A DNA stretch of 5,474 nt from assembly GCA_003501375.1 (NCBI GenBank), contig DNPO01000163.1, forward strand, positions 1 to 5,474, written 5' to 3'. This document shows positions 1 to 5,474 of the stretch, one piece after another (position 1 is the first letter of the stretch; each line of letters starts with the position of its first letter). Below the pieces are notes generated by a model, which saw only the letters and a program-made list of their open reading frames with translations, was not told the DNA's origin and did not search any database. The stretch comes from Candidatus Sumerlaeota bacterium (GTDB lineage Bacteria > Sumerlaeota > Sumerlaeia > UBA8349). The translations under genes and the position numbers were made by a program.

Positions 1-73
1 AAGTAGCCGGTGGTGAGCGAAGCGACCCCCCAGAATCGCCTCCAATACAATCCGACTCTGAAAGGGTCGAACA
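1..73. repeat. REP-like palindromic element, possibly cut by the window edge
   Basis: This non-coding stretch contains two stem-loops. The first pairs GGTGGT (9-14) with ACCCCC (25-30) with one mismatch, and its loop contains a small GC-GAA-GC pairing. The second pairs CGACTC (53-58) with GGGTCG (64-69) through one G-T wobble around a TGAAA loop. A GTAG tetranucleotide sits at 3-6, close to the foot of the first stem, as in REP sequences processed by RAYT (TnpA-REP) transposases. From memory, similar ctgaaaggg hairpins are dispersed in genomes of the Verrucomicrobia-Planctomycetes group; that it is repeated here is inferred, since only one copy is in the window. It lies downstream of the small membrane-protein gene, so it may also act as a 3' end structure. 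Confidence 0.45.
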
Positions 74-160
74 ACCTTGGTTGGTCTCATTTTATCAGAG
101 AAAATGTTTTTCATCAAACGTTACTCCCGCCTCGTGCAGCAAGGCGCGCGATTCTTTATT

Positions 161-406
161 TTATTCATTATCCCGCATCAATAAATATCGCAGATATACA
201 ATCACGACGACTAACATTATCGGCCATGGAGCCCATCCAAACAGCAAGAAAAACAAGAAACTTGGACCTTGGTCATTAACCCAATGCCATTGGTTGTCAG
301 ATACCTGCACGAGAAATGGTAGGCAAAATAAAAGCACCTCAACAATCAACACCTTTGTCCCCAGAGATATTCTTCCAACTGCGGAATTCTTTTTCGGCTT
401 ACTCAT
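161..406 (-). CDS. small two-helix membrane protein, function unknown
   Basis: About 81 residues; not recognised as a named family. It has a short basic N-terminus (MSKPKKN), a first hydrophobic segment around residues 17-34 (KVLIVEVLLFCLPFLV), a polar, tryptophan-rich loop (SDNQWHWVNDQG), and a second hydrophobic segment around 48-74 (FLFFLLFGWAPWPIMLVVVI), ending in a short charged tail (MRDNE). The pattern fits a small inner-membrane protein with both ends in the cytoplasm and the Trp-rich loop outside. GAGGA at 416-420 lies 9 bases from the ATG at 406 and only 3 bases from an in-frame ATG at 412, so 406 is preferred; starting at 412 would add two residues. It is separated from the DUF58 operon by a palindromic element and stands alone between two such elements. 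No clear promoter was found. The hydrophobic pattern argues for a real gene, but there is no homology evidence. Confidence 0.55.
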   Translation of the reverse strand: MSKPKKNSAVGRISLGTKVLIVEVLLFCLPFLVQVSDNQWHWVNDQGPSFLFFLLFGWAPWPIMLVVVIVYLRYLLMRDNE

Positions 407-415
407 GATCATTCA

Positions 416-420
416 TCCTC
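416..420 (-). promoter_or_regulatory. Shine-Dalgarno for the small membrane protein
   Basis: The minus strand reads GAGGA here, 9 bases before the ATG at 404-406 and 3 bases before the ATG at 410-412. The spacing favours the shorter start. Confidence 0.45.
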
Positions 421-578
421 AGATATCAAAAGAGGTCTTAATTCCAGAAACATATAACACGTTTTCGCTTTCTCTCCTGCGGTTATCGGCCCCAGATGTC
501 GAGGCGATTTGCGAAGGAGATGCTGTATGAACATAGACTGTGCCCCCCCTTTATAAGAAATTGCAACTACCACTTGTA

Positions 579-675
579 GAACCCCTACGGGGTTCATATT
601 CTTTTTGATCGGTACCCCCGGGTAGCCTCGTTCCTCGGCAACCCGGGGCTAAGATATGCAACCGCTACGCGGTTG
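579..675. repeat. composite palindromic (REP/BIME-like) element with three stem-loops
   Basis: Three hairpins lie in a row. The outer two are GAACCCC-TAC-GGGGTTC (579-595) and CAACCGC-TAC-GCGGTTG (659-675), each a perfect 7-bp stem with a TAC loop. The middle one pairs CCCCGGGT (616-623) with ACCCGGGG (641-648), a perfect 8-bp stem, with a short inner GCC/GGC pairing. GTAG stands at the foot of the first hairpin (576-579) and again at 622-625. The element begins 45 bases beyond the stop codon of the DUF58 gene and does not code convincingly. The architecture matches dispersed bacterial intergenic palindromes; copy number cannot be seen from one window. It may protect or end the operon's mRNA 3' end. 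Confidence 0.65.
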
Positions 676-681
676 AAAAGC

Positions 682-711
682 GGCAAAAAAAGTTCTCAAA
701 GCATTTTTGCC
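682..711 (-). terminator. weak terminator-like hairpin after the DUF58 gene
   Basis: Starting 8 bases after the DUF58 stop codon, the minus strand has GGCAAAAA (711-704) and TTTTTGCC (689-682), a perfect 8-bp stem with a 14-base loop, followed by GCTTTT. Five of the eight pairs are A-T and the T run is partly inside the stem, so this is a weak intrinsic terminator at best. The stronger GC palindromes at 579-675 follow directly and could share the role. Confidence 0.3.
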
Positions 712-719
712 TTTCATTT

Positions 720-1577
720 TCACACCCCCACCGCCGCGCCCTCAAGCAGGCGCGTCATCATTTGTGCGGGATCGTGGTCATCGCGAATGCAAGCAAACGC
801 GCCGCCCCGCACGCGCAGCAACCGTTCCATATCCTCGCGCAACTGGTTCAACCGCGCGAGGTAGCCGCTCACCGTTGCCGGGTTCAGTTGAACATCCATA
901 TACTGCCCATTTTCAGCATCTTCCAATCGGATGCTCCCACCGGGCGCTGGGGTGTCCTCAAAAGCGCTCAGCACCTGGATGAAAAGGATTCGGTCGGCAC
1001 CCGAGAACAACCCGATCAGGTCATGCGGGGCAAAAGGAAACAAAAAATCGCTGATGAAAATTTTAATGCCGCCCTGACGAATCAACGGCGACGCCTGCAA
1101 TAAGGGCAGCGGCGTATCCTGCCGACCGTCCTTTACCGCAAGCAAATGCAGCGGATCGTGGAAGGGCTGGAGATTTTTCCCCAGATGGTACAACCGCGTC
1201 TGGCCCTGAAGTTTCCGCCCCAACAACGCAAACAAATACGCCAGTTCCAAACGCCGTTGCCGCTTCTCCTCCGTCACGCTCATTGAGAGCGACGCGTCTA
1301 CAATGATGTCCACACGCGGACTGATTTCCTCACGATACAGTTTGATGGTAAGGCGATCATTGCGAGCATACGCTCGCCAGTCGATATGCCGCAAATCATC
1401 GCCGGGCACATAGTCCTTGCGATCCTGATACTCAATCGAACTGCCCGTGCGCCGTCCGGAAATATCGCCCGCACGCGCAGCAGACTGTCGCTCAGGCAAC
1501 AGCAAACTATACTGCTGCGCGTAAGCCTCAAAGGCCTTGCGATTGGGGAAGGGGGACGTAGCAACAATCTCTGGCAT
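720..1577 (-). CDS. DUF58 domain protein (vWA-like), last gene of the ABC operon
   Basis: A 285-residue soluble protein of the DUF58 family. The family signature is clear: GSSIEYQDRKDYVPGDDLRH (46-64), then IDWRAYARNDRLTIKLYREE (65-84), leading to VDIIVDASLSMS (89-100). DASLS (94-98) is the DxSxS metal-site (MIDAS-like) motif of von Willebrand A folds; a later strand, IKIFISDF (171-178), carries another acidic residue (D177) in the expected place. The stretch around 196-230, with a glutamate after the strand and RLEDAENGQ, is also typical. No membrane helix or signal peptide is visible, so it probably acts in the cytoplasm. Many family members are encoded beside MoxR AAA+ ATPases and are thought to be chaperone adaptors; no MoxR is in this window. 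The ATG overlaps the permease stop by one base (TGATG) and has no Shine-Dalgarno of its own, implying translational coupling. Assignment to the family is firm; the role is inferred. Confidence 0.93.
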   Translation of the reverse strand: MPEIVATSPFPNRKAFEAYAQQYSLLLPERQSAARAGDISGRRTGSSIEYQDRKDYVPGDDLRHIDWRAYARNDRLTIKLYREEISPRVDIIVDASLSMSVTEEKRQRRLELAYLFALLGRKLQGQTRLYHLGKNLQPFHDPLHLLAVKDGRQDTPLPLLQASPLIRQGGIKIFISDFLFPFAPHDLIGLFSGADRILFIQVLSAFEDTPAPGGSIRLEDAENGQYMDVQLNPATVSGYLARLNQLREDMERLLRVRGGAFACIRDDHDPAQMMTRLLEGAAVGV

Positions 1578-3106
1578 CAGGCGGGTGTCTCAACGCTTTG
1601 TGGTGTGCGGGATCCCGTTACCGACAGCGGTAATTCTCTGTCCTTTTGTGCGGCTTTTTCGCGGCGGTGGCAAAGAACCCAAAGAGACAACATTCCAAGA
1701 ATTCCCATGAACACATGCAACCCCAGTGAGTTTTTTAGTCCGACTCCATCGTATATTTCCCGCGTTATCAACGCGGATAGGGGGGATGCAACATAGCAAA
1801 TTAAATAAAAGAGATTCTGTGCCGATTCACTGGCGCGCGAACTGTGCATGATACCATAAAAAATACTAAGAAAGATGCCTGCAACGCTCCACCATACAAA
1901 CAGTAAGGCCCGTGCATAAACTAAGTTGTGTCGCAATCGACGGAATTGAAACAGGAGAAAACCAGGAAAAACGATATAAAAAGGCATGGCAAAAGCCATC
2001 TCAAAGCACTGATTAAATCGCTCTGCTTTATAGTTTAATAAACAGTAAAAATAAAACAAGCACAACCAAACCAACAAGATTGTCCGTAGCGTTCCCCGTG
2101 GACTGGCCTCAAACAGGGAAAAAAACTTTCTGCGAAAACTCCCTTTTACCTTTTCCACCCGCCTGCGAGCCATCAGCGGCGTTTCTACGGGTTCATAGAA
2201 AAAGATCAGGCCAAGAATCCCGAGACCAAACGCAATAAAATTGATCAACAAGGGCAAGTAAAAATCAACCTTGGATAAAGACAGCAAACTGATGGTCATG
2301 GTCAAAGCCAACATCTTAATTGGCGTTTCGCGAGTGTCCGTACTGGGGCTGATAGCGTGGCATGCACTATAAAAAAGCAGCAAAATTGCCTGGACATAAA
2401 TCACGAGGAAAATGCATATGCCCGCGATCGCTTTCCCGTTCCCTTCTAATAAAAGTTTTAAAATTTCCTCCAGTGGATTTTTTCCATAACGGCTCATATC
2501 AAAAAAGAGAAGCAATCCCATCCACGGGAGAAAAACACCTAAAAACACATAGACACTCCCATGCACAATGGTACGGATCATGCGAAGTTTTTCAGCCGCT
2601 AACGACAGCAGCAACATGAAGAGGTAAAAAAGCGGAGCGGCAAACATGAAGACCAAAACCGTACCAACAACATCGACAAAATCCAGCCCCCCCAGTAGGT
2701 ACGAAACAAAAAGAAAAGGCACGATGCAAAAGAAACCAAAAAGGAACTGACCCAACATGGAAGAAATTTTACCCCACACCATTTTTTCCAACGACATCCC
2801 ACACAGTTCGTACAGTTCGAAGGTCCGATTCTGAAATTCGCGCGAAGTCAGGTTGTAGCCGGTAAATCCGATAATCAAGGTGTACAGCCCCAGCAGCCCC
2901 ACAAGGAACCCAAAGCACACCGGTCCCCCTTCGCCCTTCTCAGGCGCGGCCAGCGCAATCAACCCACAGATGAGCGTGGAAATAACGAGAATACCCATGA
3001 AGAACGGGGGGAAACCGCGCCCACGCAACCATTGCGTAATGTCCTTATAAAACATGGCATTATCGAGCAACATGGAGAGTCGTAAATGTTTCAGATGTGA
3101 GAGCAT
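1577..3106 (-). CDS. ABC-2-type transporter permease, 12-13 membrane segments
   Basis: A 509-residue polytopic inner-membrane protein, about twice the length of a common six-helix ABC-2 permease. Hydrophobic segments lie near residues 36-54, 62-84, 113-138, 144-170, 180-203, 226-249, 264-280, 284-304, 341-358, 370-387, 398-420, 430-448 and 462-480. Between the second and third is RTFELYELCGMSLEKMVWGK (94-113), which matches the pattern GTlELLlltPls..eiv.GK of ABC-2 permeases, an amphipathic segment thought to contact the ATPase. A strongly basic loop at about 311-328 (ARRRVEKVKGSFRRK) is probably cytoplasmic and separates two halves. The C-terminal 30 residues are polar. The gene starts 3 bases after the ATPase stop; the nearest purine-rich site (GGAAGGG) is about 17 bases upstream, so translation probably depends on coupling. 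It presumably forms the membrane channel for the ATPase. The substrate is unknown; export is likelier than import because no binding protein is present. Confidence 0.88.
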   Translation of the reverse strand: MLSHLKHLRLSMLLDNAMFYKDITQWLRGRGFPPFFMGILVISTLICGLIALAAPEKGEGGPVCFGFLVGLLGLYTLIIGFTGYNLTSREFQNRTFELYELCGMSLEKMVWGKISSMLGQFLFGFFCIVPFLFVSYLLGGLDFVDVVGTVLVFMFAAPLFYLFMLLLSLAAEKLRMIRTIVHGSVYVFLGVFLPWMGLLLFFDMSRYGKNPLEEILKLLLEGNGKAIAGICIFLVIYVQAILLLFYSACHAISPSTDTRETPIKMLALTMTISLLSLSKVDFYLPLLINFIAFGLGILGLIFFYEPVETPLMARRRVEKVKGSFRRKFFSLFEASPRGTLRTILLVWLCLFYFYCLLNYKAERFNQCFEMAFAMPFYIVFPGFLLFQFRRLRHNLVYARALLFVWWSVAGIFLSIFYGIMHSSRASESAQNLFYLICYVASPLSALITREIYDGVGLKNSLGLHVFMGILGMLSLWVLCHRREKAAQKDRELPLSVTGSRTPQSVETPA

Positions 3107-3109
3107 GGT

Positions 3110-4042
3110 TTAAAATAACCCTTCCGTGATTTGAATAAACGCTTCTTCCATCGTCAGGGCACACGGTTTGAATTCCACCACCAGAAAACCTGCGTTAAGA
3201 ATTTCCTTCATCAACGCAGGAACCTTGTCGATTTCTTCTGCCAGGGTAAAACTAAGCGTCGCCCCCTCTCCCACAACCACATCGCTAATACCTGCACGTT
3301 CAAGCAAGAAACGCTCCAACGCAGCGATCTGATCAGGTTGGTTGAGTTTTACCTGAATGCGGAGTGCCTGTTGCAACCCACGCTGGATATCTTCGAGCGT
3401 TCCAAACGTAATCATGTTTCCCTTGTCAATCACCAGCATTCGGTCGCACATCTCGCTGAGTTCTGTGAGAATGTGTGAACTCACAAAAACAGTTTTATCG
3501 CGTTCCGCCAGGTTTTTGATGAGGTAGCGCAATTCAATGCGCGCACGCGGGTCCAACCCGGCAGCAGGTTCATCCATGATCATGATCTTGGGATCGTTGA
3601 TCAGGGCGCGTCCCAGATTGAGCCGTTGCCGCATGCCCTTGGAAAGCGACTCGACCATCTTTTCCTCAATTTGATCGAGTCCGGTAAATTCAAGAATATC
3701 GCCGATACGCTGCCTCCTCAGCGGCCCGTCGATTTCGTAAGCCCGGGCATAAAATTCGAGGTAATCGCGTACGGTCATTCCGTGATACGTGCCGTAGTGA
3801 TCGGGCATGAAACCAATCATCCGGCGGATTTGATACGGGTCTTCAAAAACAGAAATACCGTCCAGGCGAATCTCACCCGCGCTGGGTTCTTCCAGCGTGG
3901 CAATCATGCGCATGGTGGTGGTCTTGCCCGCACCATTCGGCCCAACAAAGCCGCAGATTTCACCACGATTGAGGTGAAAAGATAAATTGTTCACGGCTAA
4001 TGTATTGGGAAAGACTTTAACAAGGTTATCCACTTGAAGCAT
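3110..4042 (-). CDS. ABC transporter ATP-binding protein (ABC-2/Gld/Nos-type)
   Basis: About 310 residues; it binds and hydrolyses ATP on the cytoplasmic face to drive the permease encoded next. All nucleotide-binding motifs are visible: aromatic F11 in the A-loop region (VKVFPN), Walker A GPNGAGKTT (34-42), signature LSKGMRQRL (133-141, K in place of the first G of LSGGQ), Walker B IMIMDEP (153-159), D-loop AGLDP (161-165) and switch histidine in SSH (188-190). The Q-loop region reads GFMPDHYGTY (77-86), with Asp where Gln is usual; GldA- and NosF-like ATPases often have YLPE there. A C-terminal domain of about 85 residues ends in TMEEAFIQITEG, the motif that closes the C-terminal extension of this ATPase subgroup. 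The ATG at 4042 is chosen because the family's usual N-terminus (MLQVDNLVKVF) begins there and AAAGGA (4050-4055) stands 7 bases upstream; an in-frame ATG at 4084 would add 14 residues but lies inside a hairpin. Confidence 0.95.
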   Translation of the reverse strand: MLQVDNLVKVFPNTLAVNNLSFHLNRGEICGFVGPNGAGKTTTMRMIATLEEPSAGEIRLDGISVFEDPYQIRRMIGFMPDHYGTYHGMTVRDYLEFYARAYEIDGPLRRQRIGDILEFTGLDQIEEKMVESLSKGMRQRLNLGRALINDPKIMIMDEPAAGLDPRARIELRYLIKNLAERDKTVFVSSHILTELSEMCDRMLVIDKGNMITFGTLEDIQRGLQQALRIQVKLNQPDQIAALERFLLERAGISDVVVGEGATLSFTLAEEIDKVPALMKEILNAGFLVVEFKPCALTMEEAFIQITEGLF

Positions 4043-4049
4043 GGGGGTG

Positions 4050-4055
4050 TCCTTT
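4050..4055 (-). promoter_or_regulatory. Shine-Dalgarno deciding the ATPase start
   Basis: The minus strand reads AAAGGA, 7 bases before the ATG at 4040-4042. This is the best ribosome binding site in the operon and supports this start over the upstream ATG at 4084. Confidence 0.7.
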
Positions 4056-4058
4056 AAG

Positions 4059-4086
4059 AAAAAGTATGAGGGCATACGCCTCATAC
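4059..4086 (-). terminator. intercistronic hairpin with T5, possible attenuator
   Basis: In the gap between the first gene and the ATPase, the minus strand has GTATGAGG (4086-4079), a 7-base loop, and CCTCATAC (4071-4064), a perfect 8-bp stem followed directly by TTTTT (4063-4059) and then CTT. It starts 3 bases after the TAG of the upstream gene and ends just before the ATPase ribosome binding site. This has the shape of an intrinsic terminator, though the stem is only half GC. It could partly stop transcription, protect the upstream mRNA, or set a ratio between the first gene and the transporter. A second register (GGC/GCC around an ATAC loop) is also possible. Confidence 0.45.
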
Positions 4087-4089
4087 GAT

Positions 4090-5474
4090 CTATTTTGTTT
4101 CGCCAATCGAGCCAATCAAAAGATTACAGGTTTTGCTACCAGCGGAAAAAACAATCCCGGGTTCCGCCGACGCAAGCGGCGCGGAAAGTTGCATCATATA
4201 CTGCACACGACTGCTGGAAAATGTCGGCGAACAAAACTTTTCCTGATCGCGTAAATACTGGCTCCCCGCCTGATCCAAAAACGCTTTCGCAAATTTCTGA
4301 CACAGGCTGGGGTCTGCACCCGCAGTTGGAGTATACGAGGTCAAAGTGACCTTTGCTCCAGGTTGGATATCGCGCGCTTCGTAATACTGATCGCCGACCT
4401 TGAGCAACAGTTGGGTAATTACTTTTTCAAATCCATTCATCACAGTCAATGCCGCTTCATCCAACACAAGACGCTCCCGTGTTTTGAAGGGCAACACAGT
4501 CATGTAGTCAAACGTCGTGTTCGGAACAAACAACCCGTTTTTCAAATGCTGGTCTTGCGAAACATCCATGACAAAGGATCGTTTATTCCCATATCCCCGT
4601 GAACGCTCCTCGTCGGGGTGTGGAAAATACAAGGCAGTTTGCGCATTAAAATGAAACCCACGCAAGGGATACAGCCCAGAATAAAACACGTGTTTTGACA
4701 GCGTGATCCCGCTATTGGTTGCCTCATCCAACAGGGTCAGGCTGACGCTGTTTCCCGTGCGGGAAAGCCCTTTGGATAAAACAAATTGCGCGGCAATCAG
4801 CAAACAAAATAAGATGGAAAGCGACGGCAACGTGTACAATAAAAGGTGAATGCTTTTTTTACGGCGGCAATACAAATAGTTCCCCGGCCCAGCGACGATA
4901 CAAAAAATGGCCGCAACCACCAGGGCGCTGGTAGTTCCCTGTCCCTTTTTAATGGGATAGGGCATGCCCGCACCTTCATTCACCTTACTCTTCCAGAGGA
5001 CTTGATTCTTCATCCAGCCGTTCGCGTTTTCTGTCATCTTCTGATGGAGCGGATTTTCCACCTGGCGCTGGAGCGTACCCAACATGAGGGTTTCTTTTTT
5101 CGGCTCCGTTGATCCGTACAAGGTCAACCATCCCCCCGTCCGCACCCAGGTAAGCAACGCTTCACGCTCTTCCGGCTTGATACTTTTGAACGTGGATTCG
5201 TTCATGAAAACAGCGTTGAACGCAAGGTAGCATGCCCAGTTTTCGGGCAAATCCGTTGTCCCCAATTGCTCTACCACATTGGAAGGTGTCGCTGTAGAAG
5301 TTGCAGGACGCACCCCTGGCACGTATTTTGTCGTACTGGCGGGTGGTGTGCTCAAGCCAGCCGAAAAAATTTGCAAGTCGCTTTCGGAAACCCGCGACGC
5401 CGTGGGAGAAATGTGCAGGATTTTTTTTTCGTCTGCACGTGCAACTCCATGCCGCTGGGAAATCCCCGCCTCGT
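4090..5474 (-). CDS. membrane-anchored protein with probable GATase-like domain, N-terminus outside window
   Basis: The frame is open to the right edge (at least 460 residues visible, last full codon at 5470-5472), so the start is missing; a TTG at 5376 is only an internal codon. Residues are numbered from the visible end. An alpha/beta segment (LPENWACYLAFNAVFMNE, 75-92, then EREALLTWVRTGGWLTLYGS, 102-121) has the layout of class I glutamine-amidotransferase-like or ThuA-like folds, where a strand is followed by a helix ending in a WV..GG turn; no catalytic Cys is recognisable, so enzymatic activity is not claimed. Two membrane helices follow (about 181-200 and 208-232) joined by a basic loop, GPGNYLYCRRKK (195-206), recalling the GP.NY..LRR motif of uncharacterised membrane proteins encoded with ABC-2 transporters. 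A soluble region of about 228 residues completes the protein. By the positive-inside rule, the helix pair forms a hairpin with both large domains outside the cytoplasm. It is probably the extracytoplasmic partner of the transporter, by analogy with GldG, but this is inferred. Confidence 0.8.
   Translation of the reverse strand, partial: EAGISQRHGVARADEKKILHISPTASRVSESDLQIFSAGLSTPPASTTKYVPGVRPATSTATPSNVVEQLGTTDLPENWACYLAFNAVFMNESTFKSIKPEEREALLTWVRTGGWLTLYGSTEPKKETLMLGTLQRQVENPLHQKMTENANGWMKNQVLWKSKVNEGAGMPYPIKKGQGTTSALVVAAIFCIVAGPGNYLYCRRKKSIHLLLYTLPSLSILFCLLIAAQFVLSKGLSRTGNSVSLTLLDEATNSGITLSKHVFYSGLYPLRGFHFNAQTALYFPHPDEERSRGYGNKRSFVMDVSQDQHLKNGLFVPNTTFDYMTVLPFKTRERLVLDEAALTVMNGFEKVITQLLLKVGDQYYEARDIQPGAKVTLTSYTPTAGADPSLCQKFAKAFLDQAGSQYLRDQEKFCSPTFSSSRVQYMMQLSAPLASAEPGIVFSAGSKTCNLLIGSIGETK

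Noticed and set aside
88..111. CATTTT/AAAATG hairpin followed by five T's on the plus strand
   Set aside because: The stem is six pairs and mostly A-T, and no plus-strand gene ends before it; it is oriented the wrong way to terminate the small minus-strand gene.
81..530. Plus-strand 149-codon open frame
   Set aside because: Its composition is not protein-like, it covers the opposite strand of the small membrane gene and part of a repeat-rich region, and it has no convincing ribosome binding site.
551..566. TATAAA-like and TTGCAA-like boxes upstream of the small gene on the minus strand
   Set aside because: The two boxes are far too close to form a -35/-10 pair, and no other good pair was found between 420 and 578.
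409..597. Minus-strand 62-codon frame ending with an ATGA overlap onto the possible start (412) of the small membrane protein
   Set aside because: Its start lies inside the palindromic element and has no proper ribosome binding site; the product has no recognisable features. A shorter start at 534 follows a run of G's but is equally unsupported. The overlap alone is not enough.
1386..1796. Plus-strand 136-codon frame opposite the DUF58 and permease genes
   Set aside because: It is a shadow of two confidently assigned genes on the other strand.
4043..4084. Upstream ATPase start adding 14 residues
   Set aside because: The ATG at 4084 lies in the hairpin arm, lacks a ribosome binding site, and the family's N-terminus begins at the ATG at 4042, which has a good site.

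Overview
The window holds the downstream part of a minus-strand operon (about 5474 down to 720), followed by a roughly 700-base tail with one small membrane-protein gene between two repeat-like palindromic elements. In transcription order the operon encodes: (1) a large membrane-anchored protein that runs off the right edge, with a probable glutamine-amidotransferase-like (GATase-like) domain before a pair of membrane helices; (2) an ABC transporter ATPase; (3) a long ABC-2-type permease with about 12-13 membrane segments; (4) a DUF58 protein with a von Willebrand A-like metal-site motif. Genes 2, 3 and 4 are tightly coupled: a 3-base gap between ATPase and permease, and a TGATG stop/start overlap between permease and DUF58. 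Genes 1 and 2 are 47 bases apart, and that gap holds a perfect 8-bp hairpin followed by five T's, so expression may be tuned there.

The combination most resembles Gld-like or ABC-2 export modules combined with the DUF58 genes that often accompany MoxR ATPases. This is inferred from family resemblance; no substrate can be read from the sequence. A plausible picture is an envelope complex: the ATPase drives the permease, the large protein is a periplasm- or surface-facing partner, and the DUF58 protein acts as a cytoplasmic adaptor. No MoxR gene is visible; if there is one it lies outside the window.

The left 720 bases have low coding density. Positions 1-73 and 579-675 carry palindromic, REP-like elements. 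In the second, two 17-base hairpins differ at four positions, all of which are paired compensatory changes, so the structure itself appears to be conserved. Between the elements lies a gene for a two-helix membrane protein of about 81 residues. I see no convincing gene in 413-578, 74-160 or 676-719.

Organism: a bacterium of moderate GC. The repeat style (short palindromes such as AACCCC-TAC-GGGGTT, and a ctgaaaggg-type hairpin) together with the operon content reminds me of the Planctomycetes-Verrucomicrobia-Lentisphaerae group and related uncultured lineages. That is a weak impression from memory, with no rRNA or marker gene to test it. There is no CRISPR array, tRNA, rRNA, transposase or phage gene in the window.
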